DNA of 64,000 bases from Panacagrimonas sp965216845 (GCA_965216845.1 OZ244200.1:2170001-2234000), one strand, 5' to 3'. Shown: positions 32,861-43,115, numbered from the stretch's first letter. The notes: generated by a model not told the origin, from the letters alone. Made by a program: numbers and translations.

Positions 32861-34733
32861 ATCCAGCGTTAGCGGAATTGTCCAGGTCTTTGCCACGCAG
32901 GCGTTTTTGGACACTGCGCAGAATGCCGGGCGCATCCAGTCCGGCCTGGCTGAGCAGCGCTTCACGGCTGCCGTGTTCGACAAAATGATCCGGTAGCCCC
33001 AGGTTGAGTACCGGCACCAGCTGGTGATGAGCCAGCAGAACCTCGTTGACCGCGCTGCCGGCACCACCGAGCTTGACGTTGTCTTCGAGCGTGACCAGCA
33101 AGTCGTTTTCGTTGGCCAGATCGAAAATCAGTTCCTGATCCAGCGGTTTGACAAAGCGCATGTCGGCCACTGCGGCGTCCAGGATTTCCGCCGCCTCCAT
33201 CGCCGTGTGCACCATGGGGCCAAAGCACAGGAAGGCGACCCGCGGGCGCCGCCGGCCGTGCGCCTGACGCACCATGCGACCCTTGCCGAGGGTAATGGTT
33301 TGGCTGGTCTCGACGGTGTTTTCGCCGTGAACCGTTCCGCGCGGATAGCGCACCGCGCTGGGCTGCTGCAAGCGGATGCCAAGGTCCAGCATGCCGCGCA
33401 GCTCCGCAGCGCTGCTCGGCGACATCACGGTCATGTTGGGGATGCATCGCAGAAAGCTCAGATCAAAGGCGCCGTGATGGGTGGCGCCGTCGGCGCCGAC
33501 CAGGCCGCCGCGATCCAGTGCGAACACCACCGGCAGGTTTTGCAGCGCAACGTCATGGATGAGCTGGTCGTAAGCGCGCTGCACAAAGGTGGAATAAATC
33601 GCGCACACCGGCCGCAGGCCTTCGCAGGCCATTCCGGCGGACAGCGTCACCGCATGTTGCTCGGCAATCCCCACATCGTGATAGCGCTGCGCAAACCGCT
33701 CCGAGAAGGGCACCAGCCCGGAGCCTTCGCGCATCGCCGGCGTGATGGCAACAATCCGTTCGTCCTGCTCGGCGGCCTGGCACAACCAGTTGCCGAACAC
33801 CTGCGTGTAGCTGGGTTTGGTGTTGCTCTTTTTGATCGGGAAATCGCCGGTGACCGGATCAAACTGGGTGACGCCGTGGAATTTGATGGGGTCGGCTTCG
33901 GCGGGTTCGAAGCCCTTGCCCTTGACGGTGAACACGTGCAGCAGGCGGGGTCCGCTTCGATCTTTGACGGTGTCCAGCGCCCGGCCCAGCGCGGCCAGGT
34001 CGTGACCGTCCACCGGGCCGTGATAGTCGATCCCCAGGGTGCGGAACAGCGCTGATGGCTCGTCCAGATGCGCCTGGTTGGATTCGGCGTCCTCGGGCAG
34101 CCGATCCAGATGCGGTGTCACCAGCCCCAGACGCTGCGCCAGCGCCGCCGAGCGATCGCGCAGCGCGCCGACGTTTTCGCTGATCGACATGTCGTTGTCG
34201 TTGTAGATCACCAGCACATCGAGCTTCTGATGGCCGATGTGATTCAGCGCCTCAAACGCCATGCCGGCGGTCATGCCGCCGTCGCCGATCACCGCCACCA
34301 CCCGCCGTTGTTCGCCCTTGAGGGCGCTGGCTGCGGCCATGCCGGCGGCGGCGGACAGGGAGGTGCTGGAGTGGCCGACACCAAAGTGATCGTGCTCGCT
34401 TTCGGCGCGGGTGCAGAATGGATGCAGGCCACCGAGCTTGCGGATGGTTTCCAGCTGCGCGCGACGACCGCTCAGAATCTTGTGCGGGTAGGCCTGATGG
34501 CCCACGTCCCAGATCAAACGATCATGCGGCGTGTCCAACATGCGATGCAGCGCCAGGGTCAGCTCCACCGTGCCCAGATTGGCGGCGAAGTGACCGCCCA
34601 CCCGGCCCAGGGTTTCGATCAGAAAACGGCGCAATTCCATGGCCAGTTGCGGCAATTCGGACGCGGGCAGCTGCCGCAGGTCCGCGGGTGCGTTGATTTT
34701 GCCGAGCAGTTGGTAACCGGGGATATCGCTCAT
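32847..34733 (-). CDS. dxs: 1-deoxy-D-xylulose-5-phosphate synthase
   Basis: Thiamine-diphosphate enzyme of about 628 residues, first step of the non-mevalonate isoprenoid pathway (pyruvate plus glyceraldehyde 3-phosphate). TPP site VIGDGGMTAGMAFEALN; N-terminal DVGHQAYPHKILSGR; transketolase central part with GLRPVCAIYSTFVQRAYDQ and DRGGLVGADGATHHG. Start MSDIPGYQLL (ATG 34733). The last three residues and the TAA are encoded by the MITE terminal repeat. Before insertion the frame would have read on about four codons into the cysG 3' end. Third gene of an xseB-ispA-dxs operon. Confidence 0.96.
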   Translation of the reverse strand: MSDIPGYQLLGKINAPADLRQLPASELPQLAMELRRFLIETLGRVGGHFAANLGTVELTLALHRMLDTPHDRLIWDVGHQAYPHKILSGRRAQLETIRKLGGLHPFCTRAESEHDHFGVGHSSTSLSAAAGMAAASALKGEQRRVVAVIGDGGMTAGMAFEALNHIGHQKLDVLVIYNDNDMSISENVGALRDRSAALAQRLGLVTPHLDRLPEDAESNQAHLDEPSALFRTLGIDYHGPVDGHDLAALGRALDTVKDRSGPRLLHVFTVKGKGFEPAEADPIKFHGVTQFDPVTGDFPIKKSNTKPSYTQVFGNWLCQAAEQDERIVAITPAMREGSGLVPFSERFAQRYHDVGIAEQHAVTLSAGMACEGLRPVCAIYSTFVQRAYDQLIHDVALQNLPVVFALDRGGLVGADGATHHGAFDLSFLRCIPNMTVMSPSSAAELRGMLDLGIRLQQPSAVRYPRGTVHGENTVETSQTITLGKGRMVRQAHGRRRPRVAFLCFGPMVHTAMEAAEILDAAVADMRFVKPLDQELIFDLANENDLLVTLEDNVKLGGAGSAVNEVLLAHHQLVPVLNLGLPDHFVEHGSREALLSQAGLDAPGILRSVQKRLRGKDLDNSANAGSRAC

Positions 34734-34824
34734 TGCAGGCGCAGTGAAAGTCGCAGGTGAATTGTGTTGGTCAGCGCAGCATTGTCGCAAGGTTGTGGCG
34801 ACAGCGGCAGTTGTCGGTCTGGCG

Positions 34825-35691
34825 CTAGTTTTGGCGACGGCGGATCAGCGCCGTCAGTTCGGTCAGCGCCGCTGCCTGATCGCCAAAGACATCCAGTGCG
34901 GCGATGGCGTCGTCAAACAGCTCGTCAGCACGGCGTTTGGCGACGCCGGGACCGAGCAGACTTAAATAGGTTGTTTTGTGTGCGCGTTGATCCTTGCCGG
35001 GTGTTTTACCCAGACTGTGCGCGCTGCCTTCGCCATCCAGCACATCGTCCTGAATCTGAAACGCCAGTCCAAGGCATTTGCCATAACGATCCAGCGCGGC
35101 GCGATGGTCAGAATCCGTCGTCGGGTCGGCGTCGCAGGCCAGCAGCAGGCTGGCGCGAATCAGGGCGCCGGTTTTGTGGATGTGCAGATTCTCCAGCTCC
35201 GGCAAACTCAGTTCGCGGCCTTCGGCGTCCAGATCCATCGCCTGACCGCCCACCATGCCGCCGGGGCCGGCGGCGTCGGCCAGTACCTGAATCATTTTCA
35301 GGCGCGCCGCTGCGCTCAGACGCGGATCCCGCGCGATCTGCTGGAACGCCAGGGTCTGCAAGCCGTCACCGGCGAGAATGGCGGTGGCCTCGTCGAACGC
35401 TTTGTGTAGCGTGGGCTGGCCGCGGCGCAGATCGTCATCGTCCATCGCCGGCAAATCGTCATGCACCAGCGAATAGGCGTGAATCATTTCCACCGCAAGC
35501 GCTGCGGACATCAGCGGTTGTTCGTCCTGCTGCAAGGCGCGACCGGCGGCGAGTACCAGACAGCCGCGCACCCGCTTGCCACCATGGACCGCGTGATGCA
35601 GGGCCTGATGCAGCTTCCGCGGATAGATTTCGGGCGCGGGCAGTGCGGCTTGCAAGCCCCTGGAAATCCGTTCTTGCCACTGTTGCAGCAT
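34825..35691 (-). CDS. ispA: Farnesyl/geranyl diphosphate synthase
   Basis: Prenyltransferase of 288 residues condensing isopentenyl diphosphate with allylic diphosphates. First aspartate-rich motif in SLVHDDLPAMDDDDLRRG, second in LAFQIQDDVLDGEG; also GGKRVRGCLVL near the N-terminus. Two small residues precede the first motif as in short-chain enzymes. Lies between xseB (36 bp upstream) and dxs (91 bp downstream), the classic order. Confidence 0.95.
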   Translation of the reverse strand: MLQQWQERISRGLQAALPAPEIYPRKLHQALHHAVHGGKRVRGCLVLAAGRALQQDEQPLMSAALAVEMIHAYSLVHDDLPAMDDDDLRRGQPTLHKAFDEATAILAGDGLQTLAFQQIARDPRLSAAARLKMIQVLADAAGPGGMVGGQAMDLDAEGRELSLPELENLHIHKTGALIRASLLLACDADPTTDSDHRAALDRYGKCLGLAFQIQDDVLDGEGSAHSLGKTPGKDQRAHKTTYLSLLGPGVAKRRADELFDDAIAALDVFGDQAAALTELTALIRRRQN

Positions 35692-35727
35692 GTGATTCAG
35701 TCGGTCCGTGATGTCAAAGCCGGGATG

Positions 35728-35994
35728 CTAGTCGGCGACTGATGCGCCGTTTTCGGGCGCGTCGGCTTTGTCCGTGAGTTGTTGCACCTTGAGCTCGGCC
35801 TGATCCAGGGCGCTGCGGCAGTTCCTGGCCAAAGCGGTTCCGCGTTCGTACAGCCGCAGAGAATCTTCCAGCGGCAGGTCGCCCTGTTCCATTTGTTCCA
35901 CGATCTGTTCCAGTTCCTGCATTTGCTTTTCAAATGTGGCGACCGGACTTTGCTCGCTTTGGGCGTCAGCGTTGGGGGCGGTTTTTTTCGGCAT
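35728..35994 (-). CDS. xseB: Exodeoxyribonuclease VII small subunit
   Basis: Helical protein of 88 residues with the XseB pattern: FEKQMQELEQIVEQMEQGDLPLEDSLRLYERGTALARNCRSAL. Several copies bind one XseA to degrade single-stranded DNA. ATG at 35994 (MPKKTAP). First gene of the xseB-ispA-dxs operon; the large subunit gene is not in this window. Confidence 0.93.
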   Translation of the reverse strand: MPKKTAPNADAQSEQSPVATFEKQMQELEQIVEQMEQGDLPLEDSLRLYERGTALARNCRSALDQAELKVQQLTDKADAPENGASVAD

Positions 35995-36110
35995 GATCAA
36001 AATCTTCGGTGGGTTCGTATTTTAGCCCTTCAACGCTTGCCGGACTTCCGCATCTTCGGCTAGGGTCGCGCCGCCTGATCCCGTTCCAAATCACTCCTTC
36101 CTGATCCAAC

Positions 36111-37997
36111 GTGAGTTCTTACAACGCAGAAACCATTGAAGTTCTGCAAGGCCTGGAGCCGGTGCGCAAGCGGCCCGGCATGTATACCGACACCGCGCGG
36201 CCCAACCATCTGGCGCAGGAGGTGATCGACAACGCGGTGGACGAAGCCCTGGCGGGTCACGCCAAACGAGTGGATGTGGTGCTGTTCGACGATGGCTCCC
36301 TGCAGGTCAGCGACGATGGTCGCGGCATGCCGGTGGACGTACATCCAGAACACAACATCAGCGGCGTGGAGCTGATTCTCACCAAGCTGCATTCTGGCGC
36401 CAAGTTTTCCAACAAGCAGTATCAGTTCTCCGGCGGCCTGCACGGCGTGGGGGTGTCGGTGGTCAATGCGCTATCGACCAGGCTGGATGTGAGCGTGCGG
36501 CGGCAGGGCGGCGAATACGCCATGAGTTTTGCCGACGCGGTGAAGTCCGAGCCATTGCGCGAAATCGGCAGCGTGGGCAAGGCGCGCAGCGGCACCACGC
36601 TGCGATTCTGGCCGGATCCACAGTATTTTGATTCCGCGAAATTTTCGGTGCCGCGCCTGAAACAGATTTTGCGCGCCAAGGCGGTGTTGTGTCCGGGCTT
36701 GCGCGTCAGTTTTGATGATCAGATCAAGAATGAACAAAGCCTCTGGCAGTTCGAAAACGGGCTGACGGATTACTTGAAAGATGCGCTGGAGGGGCGCGAG
36801 TGCCTTCCCGAAGAGCCTTTTGTTGGGCACTTCAAAAGCCAGCGCGAGGAAGCCGACTGGGCGCTGGTGTGGTGCTTTGACGGCGCGCCGGCCGAAACCG
36901 TGGCCGAGGCTTACGTCAATCTGGTGCCGACGGCCCAGGGCGGCACCCATGTCAATGGCCTGCGCACCGGTTTGACCGAAGCAATGCGCGAATTCTGTGA
37001 ATTCCGCCAACTGTTGCCGCGCGGCCTGAAGCTGGCGCCGGACGATGTCTGGCAAGGCTGCGCTTACGTGTTGTCGGTGAAGATGCAGGATCCGCAGTTC
37101 GCCGGTCAGACCAAGGAACGCCTGTCCTCGCGTGAAGCGGCGGCTTTCGTTTCTGGCGTGGTTCACGATTCCTTTGGCCTGTGGCTCAACCAGCATCCGG
37201 AACAGGGCGAGCAGATTGCCCAGCAGGTGATCGCCAACGCCAGCGCGCGACTCAAGCAGGCGCGTCAGGTGGTGCGCAAGAAAATCACCAGCGGTCCCGC
37301 CTTGCCGGGCAAGCTGGCCGATTGCGTGTCCACCGATCTGTCCCAGACCGAGCTGTTTCTGGTGGAAGGCGATTCCGCCGGCGGCTCCGCCAAGCAGGCG
37401 CGGGATCGTGAGACGCAAGCCATCATGCCCCTGCGCGGCAAGATTCTGAACACCTGGGAAGTGGAGTCGGCGGACGCTCTGGCCTCGCAGGAAATTCACG
37501 ACATCAGCGTGGCGATCGGCGTCGACCCAGGCAGCGCCGACCTGAGCAAACTGCGCTACGGAAAGATTTGCGTGTTGGCCGATGCCGACTCCGACGGTCT
37601 GCACATCGCCACGCTGCTGTGCGCGCTGTTTCTCAAACATTACCGGCCGTTGGTGGAAGCCGGACACGTCTACATCGCCATGCCGCCGCTGTTTCGCATC
37701 GACGCCGGCAAGCAGGTGTTCTACGCCCTGGACGAGTCCGAGCGCGTGGGCATTCTGGATCGGCTGGAGGCGGAGAACAATCGCGCCAAGATCCAGGTCA
37801 CGCGCTTCAAGGGGCTGGGCGAAATGAATCCCTTGCAACTGCGCGAAACCACCATGGCGCGAGATACCCGCCGCCTGGTGCAGCTATGGCTGGACGAAAC
37901 CCCAGCCGAGCAGATGCTGGACATGTTGCTGGCGAAAAAGCGTGCCGCTGATCGCAAGCGCTGGTTGGAGGCCGAAGGCGATCGCGCCGAGGTTTGA
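36111..37997 (+). CDS. parE: DNA topoisomerase IV subunit B
   Basis: ATPase subunit of 628 residues of the enzyme that unlinks replicated chromosomes. GHKL motifs IDNAVDEALAGH, VSDDGRGMPVD and GGLHGVGVSVVNAL; TOPRIM motif VEGDSAGGSAKQARDR and LADADSDG. The length (no long insert) fits ParE rather than GyrB. Start is GTG at 36111, reading MSSYNAETIEVLQGLEPVRKRPGMY. Followed with a 4-bp overlap by recQ and then parC, so the topoisomerase IV subunits share an operon with a helicase between them. Confidence 0.95.
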   Translation: MSSYNAETIEVLQGLEPVRKRPGMYTDTARPNHLAQEVIDNAVDEALAGHAKRVDVVLFDDGSLQVSDDGRGMPVDVHPEHNISGVELILTKLHSGAKFSNKQYQFSGGLHGVGVSVVNALSTRLDVSVRRQGGEYAMSFADAVKSEPLREIGSVGKARSGTTLRFWPDPQYFDSAKFSVPRLKQILRAKAVLCPGLRVSFDDQIKNEQSLWQFENGLTDYLKDALEGRECLPEEPFVGHFKSQREEADWALVWCFDGAPAETVAEAYVNLVPTAQGGTHVNGLRTGLTEAMREFCEFRQLLPRGLKLAPDDVWQGCAYVLSVKMQDPQFAGQTKERLSSREAAAFVSGVVHDSFGLWLNQHPEQGEQIAQQVIANASARLKQARQVVRKKITSGPALPGKLADCVSTDLSQTELFLVEGDSAGGSAKQARDRETQAIMPLRGKILNTWEVESADALASQEIHDISVAIGVDPGSADLSKLRYGKICVLADADSDGLHIATLLCALFLKHYRPLVEAGHVYIAMPPLFRIDAGKQVFYALDESERVGILDRLEAENNRAKIQVTRFKGLGEMNPLQLRETTMARDTRRLVQLWLDETPAEQMLDMLLAKKRAADRKRWLEAEGDRAEV

Positions 37998-39853
37998 CGG
38001 TGTCGCTTGACGCCCATGAACTTGAATCCGCGCTCAAGCGCTGGTTCGGTTTTGATGCCTTCCGCGCCGGACAGCAAGCGGTGGTGCGCGATGCGCTCAG
38101 CGATCGCGATCTGCTGGCCATCATGCCCACCGGTGGCGGCAAATCGCTTTGTTTTCAGTTGCCGGCCTTGCTCAGGGACGGCGTCTCGCTGGTGGTTTCG
38201 CCGCTGATTGCGCTGATGCAGGATCAGGTGCGGCAGCTCTCGGAGATGGGGATCGCCGCCAGTTTTCTCAATTCCAGCATTACCGCGGAGGAATTGGAGA
38301 CCCGCAGCCGGGCCTTGCTGAACGGCGAATACAAGCTCTTGTATCTGGCGCCGGAGCGCCTGTTGTCTCCCGAGTTTCGCCAGGGTTTGCTGGATCAGCT
38401 CATCGCCGGGCCGGGGATCAACTCTTTGACCGTGGACGAGGCGCATTGCGTGTCCGAGTGGGGCCATGACTTTCGTCCCGAATACCGTCAGATCGGTGCG
38501 CTGCGGCAACAGTTGCCGGACTGTCCGGTGTTCGCCTTCACCGCCACCGCGACCGAGCGCGTGCGCAGCGACATCCTCAGCCAGTTGCAGTTGCGTGATC
38601 CGGCGCTGCATGTGGCCAGCTTCAACCGTCCCAATCTGTATTACGCGGTGCGCCACAAGAGCGCGCAAAGCTATGCCGAGCTGCGCGCCCAGGCGCAGGC
38701 CGGTGGCGCCGGCATTGTGTACTGCCTGTCTCGCCGCCGGGTGGATGAGCTGGCGGAAAAACTGCGCGCCGATGGCGTCACCGCATTGCCCTATCACGCC
38801 GGGCTGGATGCGGATACGCGGCGCGATCATCAGGAACGCTTTATCCGCGATGACGCCCAGGTGATGGTGGCCACGGTCGCTTTCGGCATGGGCATCAACA
38901 AGCCGGATGTGCGCTGGGTGACACATTTTGACCTGCCGCGCACCATCGAAGGCTATTACCAGGAAGCCGGACGCGCCGGCCGCGATGGCGAGGCCGCGCG
39001 TTGCACGCTTTATTTCGGGCCCGGTGATATTCGCACCGCCGAATTTCTGATCGGCAAGAAAGTGGACCCGCAAAGCGGCGAGCCGCTGGAGGCCGAACAA
39101 CGCATCGCCAGGCATCAATTGCGGCAGGTGCTGGACTACGCCGAGTCCGGTGAATGCCGGCGGGCGGTGCAACTGCGTTATTTCGGTGAGGCGCATCAGG
39201 GCGCTTGCGGCGCCTGTGACAATTGCTGCGAGCCGCGCGAGATGGAAGATCAAACCACCGAGGCGCAACAGCTGTTGTCCTGTGTGGCGCGGCTGGCGCA
39301 ACGCGGCGAACGCTTTGGCGCCGCGCACGTGATCGACATTCTGCGCGGATCGGAGAATCAGAAGGTGCTGGATCGCGGCCATCAGCAGCTGAGCACTTAC
39401 GGCATCGGCAAGTCGCGCAGCCAGCGCCAGTGGCGCGCGCTGTTGCGCAGCCTGTTGCATCAGAACCTGCTGCAGGAAACCCACGATGGCTTTCCGGTGC
39501 TGCGCCTGACGTCCAACAGCCGCGCCGTATTGCGCGGTGAGCAGCAAGTCAGCGTGGTGGTGGAGCTCGAGCCTGCGTCGTCCGGCAAGCGTCAGGCACG
39601 GGTGCTGGATAATCTGGATCAGCGGCATCATGGCCTGTTCGCGTCGCTGAGACGGCTCAGAAAACAGCTTGCCGACGCGCAGCAGGTGCCGCCCTATGTT
39701 GTTTTCTCCGACGCCAGCTTGCGTGAGATGGCCGAATGCAGACCCACCGATTCACGCAGCTTTGCGCGTATCAACGGCGTGGGCGCGCGCAAGCTGGAGC
39801 AGTACGCCGATGCCTTCATCCGGCTGATTGCCGAACACGACCAAGATGAGTAG
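37994..39853 (+). CDS. recQ: ATP-dependent DNA helicase RecQ
   Basis: 3'-5' helicase of about 619 residues. Motifs in order: PTGGGKSLCFQLPALL, DEAHCVSEWGHDFRPEY, FTATATERVRSDI, QEAGRAGRDG. The RQC zinc cluster is CRRAVQLRYFGE...CGACDNCCEP, and a C-terminal HRDC-like domain ends INGVGARKLEQYADAFI. TTG at 37994 overlaps the parE stop; GTG at 38000 is an alternative start. Placement between parE and parC is unusual. Confidence 0.95.
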   Translation: MTVSLDAHELESALKRWFGFDAFRAGQQAVVRDALSDRDLLAIMPTGGGKSLCFQLPALLRDGVSLVVSPLIALMQDQVRQLSEMGIAASFLNSSITAEELETRSRALLNGEYKLLYLAPERLLSPEFRQGLLDQLIAGPGINSLTVDEAHCVSEWGHDFRPEYRQIGALRQQLPDCPVFAFTATATERVRSDILSQLQLRDPALHVASFNRPNLYYAVRHKSAQSYAELRAQAQAGGAGIVYCLSRRRVDELAEKLRADGVTALPYHAGLDADTRRDHQERFIRDDAQVMVATVAFGMGINKPDVRWVTHFDLPRTIEGYYQEAGRAGRDGEAARCTLYFGPGDIRTAEFLIGKKVDPQSGEPLEAEQRIARHQLRQVLDYAESGECRRAVQLRYFGEAHQGACGACDNCCEPREMEDQTTEAQQLLSCVARLAQRGERFGAAHVIDILRGSENQKVLDRGHQQLSTYGIGKSRSQRQWRALLRSLLHQNLLQETHDGFPVLRLTSNSRAVLRGEQQVSVVVELEPASSGKRQARVLDNLDQRHHGLFASLRRLRKQLADAQQVPPYVVFSDASLREMAECRPTDSRSFARINGVGARKLEQYADAFIRLIAEHDQDE

Positions 39854-39889
39854 TTCGCAAACCGATTTCACCTGATTCCCAACCGCACC

Positions 39890-42154
39890 ATGCAAACCCC
39901 AACCGAAACCGAACTGGAAACCGAGCGCCTGCCGCTACGCCTGTTTGCCGAGCGCGCCTATCTGGATTATTCGATGTACGTGGTGCTGGACCGCGCGCTG
40001 CCGCATGTGGCGGACGGTCTCAAGCCGGTGCAACGACGCATCGTCTACGCCATGTCCGAGCTGGGCCTGTCCGCCAGCAGCAAGCACAAGAAATCCGCCC
40101 GCACCGTGGGCGATGTGATCGGCAAATTCCATCCGCACGGTGACAGCGCCTGTTACGAGGCCATGGTGACCATGGCGCAGCCCTTCAACTATCGCTATCC
40201 GCTGGTGGACGGGCAGGGCAACTGGGGTTCGGCGGACGACCCGAAATCCTTTGCCGCCATGCGTTATACCGAGTCGCGGCTAGGCGCCTACGCGCAGGTG
40301 TTGCTGTCCGAGCTGGGGCAGGGCACGGTGGATTGGCAGCCCAATTTCGACGGTTCGCTGCAGGAGCCCAAGCTGTTGCCGGCGCGTTTGCCGAACGTGC
40401 TGGTCAACGGCACCACCGGCATCGCGGTGGGCATGGCGACCGATATCCCACCGCACAATCTGCGCGAGCTGGTGCAAGCCGCCTTGCACTTGCTCAAGCA
40501 TCCGAATGCGCAGATCGAAACCTTGTGCGAGCAGGTGCCGGCGCCGGACTTTCCCACCGGCTGTGAAATCGTGTCCGAGCCGCACGAGTTGGCCAAGGTG
40601 TATCAGACCGGCTACGGCCAGATTCGCGCCCGCGCGCGCTGGGAGAAAGAGGCCAATGGTTCAGGTCTGGTGATTTACGCGCTGCCGTATCAGGTGTCGC
40701 CCAGCAAGGTGCAGGAACAGATTGCCGAGCAGATGCGTGCCAAGAAACTGCCCTGGCTGGAAGACCTGCGCGACGAATCGGACCACGAGAATCCCACCCG
40801 CATCGTGCTGATTCCGCGTTCCAACCGCGTGGACGCCGAACAGTTGATGGCGCACCTGTTCGCCACCACCGACCTGGAGCGCAGCCATCGGGTCAATCTG
40901 AACATGATTGGTCTGGACGGTCGGCCCAAGGTCAAGAACCTGAAGCAGATCCTGACCGAATGGCTGCAATACCGCTTCGACACCGTCACCCGGCGCTTGA
41001 ATCACCGCCTGCAAAAAGTGGTGGACCGGCTGCATATTCTCGAAGGTCTGTTGATCGCCTATCTGAATATCGATGAGGTGATCCGCATTATCCGCTTCGA
41101 GGAAAACCCCAAGGCCAAGCTCATGAGCAGCTTCGCGCTGTCGGATGTGCAGGCCGAGTGGATTCTGGATCTCAAGCTGCGTCACTTGCAGAAGCTGGAG
41201 GAAATGCGCATCAAGGGCGAACAGGAAGAGCTGGCCGCCGAGCGCGCGCGGCTGGAAGCCTTGCTGTCCGATGACGGTCTGCTGAAGAAACTGATCGCCG
41301 ACGAACTTGCCGAAGATGCCGCCAAATACGGTGATGAGCGGCGCTGCCCGATCAGCGCCAAACCGCCGGCGCAGGCGATTTCCATGACCGAAGCCTTGCC
41401 GGCCGAGCCGATCACCGTGGTGTTGTCCAAGGCCGGTTGGATTCGCGCCGGCAAGGGTCATGAGCTGGACCCCACCACGCTGTCCTACAAGGCGGGGGAT
41501 GAATACCTCACGCATGTTTGCGGGCGCAGCAATCAACTGCTGATCCTGCTGGATTCCAAAGGACGCTGCTATACGCTCAACCCGCGCGAGCTGCCGTCGG
41601 CGCGCTCACAGGGCGAACCGGTGACCACCAAGCTGGACCTTCAGAACGGAGCCAAGATCCACGATCTGATCATGGGCGGCGACGCCGAACGCTATCTGAT
41701 GGCATCACAGGATGGCTATGGGTTCCTGGTCAAGCTGCGGGATTTATCCTCCAGACAGCGCGCCGGCAAGGCCGTCATCACGCTCAAGGTGGCGCCGCTG
41801 CCGCCGACGGTGGTGGCCGAACCGGAACAGGCGCAGCTGGCAATGGTCAGCGCCGAAGGCCGTATGCTGGTTTTCCCGGTCAGCGAATTGCCGGAGCTGG
41901 CCAAGGGCAAGGGCAACAAGCTGATGAGCCTGAAAGGCGAAGACCGCGTCAGCCATTGCGCGGTCATCGGGCCGCAGGATCAACTGAACCTGCAATGCGG
42001 TCGACGCACTTTGACGCTCAAGCCCGCCGACTGGGCGCATTATCAGGGCGCGCGGGCGTCGCGCGGGTCGCATCTGCCGCGTGGCTTGCGCGCGGTCAAT
42101 GCGATGCGTCCGGTGCTCGGCAACGAAAAGAAAAAAACGCAGGATGAGGCTTGA
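39890..42154 (+). CDS. parC: DNA topoisomerase IV subunit A
   Basis: DNA-cleaving subunit of 754 residues. The catalytic Tyr is in AAMRYTESRL; the quinolone-determining stretch HPHGDSACYEAMV has the sensitive-type Ser and Glu residues. The helical tower region ends near KLRHLQKLEEMRIKGEQEEL. A C-terminal beta-pinwheel (about 490-750) follows. Third gene of parE-recQ-parC. Start MQTPTETELETERLPLRLF is 36 bp after recQ. Confidence 0.96.
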   Translation: MQTPTETELETERLPLRLFAERAYLDYSMYVVLDRALPHVADGLKPVQRRIVYAMSELGLSASSKHKKSARTVGDVIGKFHPHGDSACYEAMVTMAQPFNYRYPLVDGQGNWGSADDPKSFAAMRYTESRLGAYAQVLLSELGQGTVDWQPNFDGSLQEPKLLPARLPNVLVNGTTGIAVGMATDIPPHNLRELVQAALHLLKHPNAQIETLCEQVPAPDFPTGCEIVSEPHELAKVYQTGYGQIRARARWEKEANGSGLVIYALPYQVSPSKVQEQIAEQMRAKKLPWLEDLRDESDHENPTRIVLIPRSNRVDAEQLMAHLFATTDLERSHRVNLNMIGLDGRPKVKNLKQILTEWLQYRFDTVTRRLNHRLQKVVDRLHILEGLLIAYLNIDEVIRIIRFEENPKAKLMSSFALSDVQAEWILDLKLRHLQKLEEMRIKGEQEELAAERARLEALLSDDGLLKKLIADELAEDAAKYGDERRCPISAKPPAQAISMTEALPAEPITVVLSKAGWIRAGKGHELDPTTLSYKAGDEYLTHVCGRSNQLLILLDSKGRCYTLNPRELPSARSQGEPVTTKLDLQNGAKIHDLIMGGDAERYLMASQDGYGFLVKLRDLSSRQRAGKAVITLKVAPLPPTVVAEPEQAQLAMVSAEGRMLVFPVSELPELAKGKGNKLMSLKGEDRVSHCAVIGPQDQLNLQCGRRTLTLKPADWAHYQGARASRGSHLPRGLRAVNAMRPVLGNEKKKTQDEA

Positions 42155-42219
42155 TTTCGGGGCGGATTGCCCAATATTGCGTGCGGTCATACAGTGATTT
42201 CTCAAAGGAAGCAAAAGCA

Positions 42220-43095
42220 ATGAAACGCGTCCTGTTGTTCCTGGGCACCAATCTGGCGGTGATGCTGGTGTTGTCCATCGTGGCCAGCCTGCTGGGGGTG
42301 GATCGTTATCTGACCCAGAACGGGTTGAATCTGGGCATGTTGCTGGCGTTCTCGGCGGTATTCGGTTTTGGCGGCGCCTTCATTTCGCTGCTGATGTCGA
42401 AATGGATGGCCAAGCGCGCCACCGGCGCCAGAGTGATTGAAAAACCGCAGAATTCGGCGGAAATGTGGCTCCTGAACACGGTGGAGCGGCAGGCGCGCGC
42501 CGCCGGAATCGGCATGCCGGAAGTGGCGATTTTCGATGCGCCCGAGCCCAATGCCTTTGCCACCGGCGCCAACAAGAACGAAGCGCTGGTGGCGGTCAGT
42601 AGCGGACTGATGCGGCACATGAGCCAGGACGAGGTGGAGGCGGTGCTGGGCCACGAAGTCAGCCACGTCGCCAACGGCGACATGGTGACGCTGACGCTGG
42701 TTCAGGGCGTGGTCAACACCTTCGTCATGTTTCTGTCGCGCGTTGTCGGCTATGTCATTGATCGCGCCGTGTTCAAGAGTGATCGCGGCACCGGGCCGGG
42801 GTATTTCATCACCGTGATGGTGTTGCAGGTGGTGTTTGGCATCCTGGCCAGCGCCATCGTCTGCTGGTTCTCACGCCAACGCGAATTCCGCGCCGACGCC
42901 GGCGGCGCGCACCTGGCAGGACGCCGCAAGATGATTTCCGCGCTGGAACGCCTGAAGTCCGGTCAGGCGCAGTCTTCGCTGCCGGAACAGGTGTCCGCCT
43001 TCGGTGTGGTGGGTGGCGCCCGGCGTCTGTTCATGACGCATCCGCCGCTGGAAGAGCGCATCGCGGCGCTGCAAGCCGCGGGCAACGCCAAATAG
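42220..43095 (+). CDS. htpX: Membrane zinc protease HtpX
   Basis: M48-family protease of 291 residues involved in membrane-protein quality control. Two N-terminal helices (VLLFLGTNLAVMLVLSIVA; MLLAFSAVFGFGGAFISLL) precede the zinc motif HEVSHVANGD. Two more helices follow, then the third ligand region REFRADAGGAHLAG. AAGGAAGC upstream of the ATG at 42220 sets the start over an earlier in-frame ATG. Ends before a 22-bp palindrome facing the convergent FimX-like gene. Confidence 0.95.
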   Translation: MKRVLLFLGTNLAVMLVLSIVASLLGVDRYLTQNGLNLGMLLAFSAVFGFGGAFISLLMSKWMAKRATGARVIEKPQNSAEMWLLNTVERQARAAGIGMPEVAIFDAPEPNAFATGANKNEALVAVSSGLMRHMSQDEVEAVLGHEVSHVANGDMVTLTLVQGVVNTFVMFLSRVVGYVIDRAVFKSDRGTGPGYFITVMVLQVVFGILASAIVCWFSRQREFRADAGGAHLAGRRKMISALERLKSGQAQSSLPEQVSAFGVVGGARRLFMTHPPLEERIAALQAAGNAK

Positions 43096-43115
43096 CGCGC
43101 GGCCGCCTTGTGCAT

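Noticed and set aside
37721..39631. 636-codon frame opposite parE and recQ
   Set aside because: Spans two clear genes on the other strand and has antisense composition.
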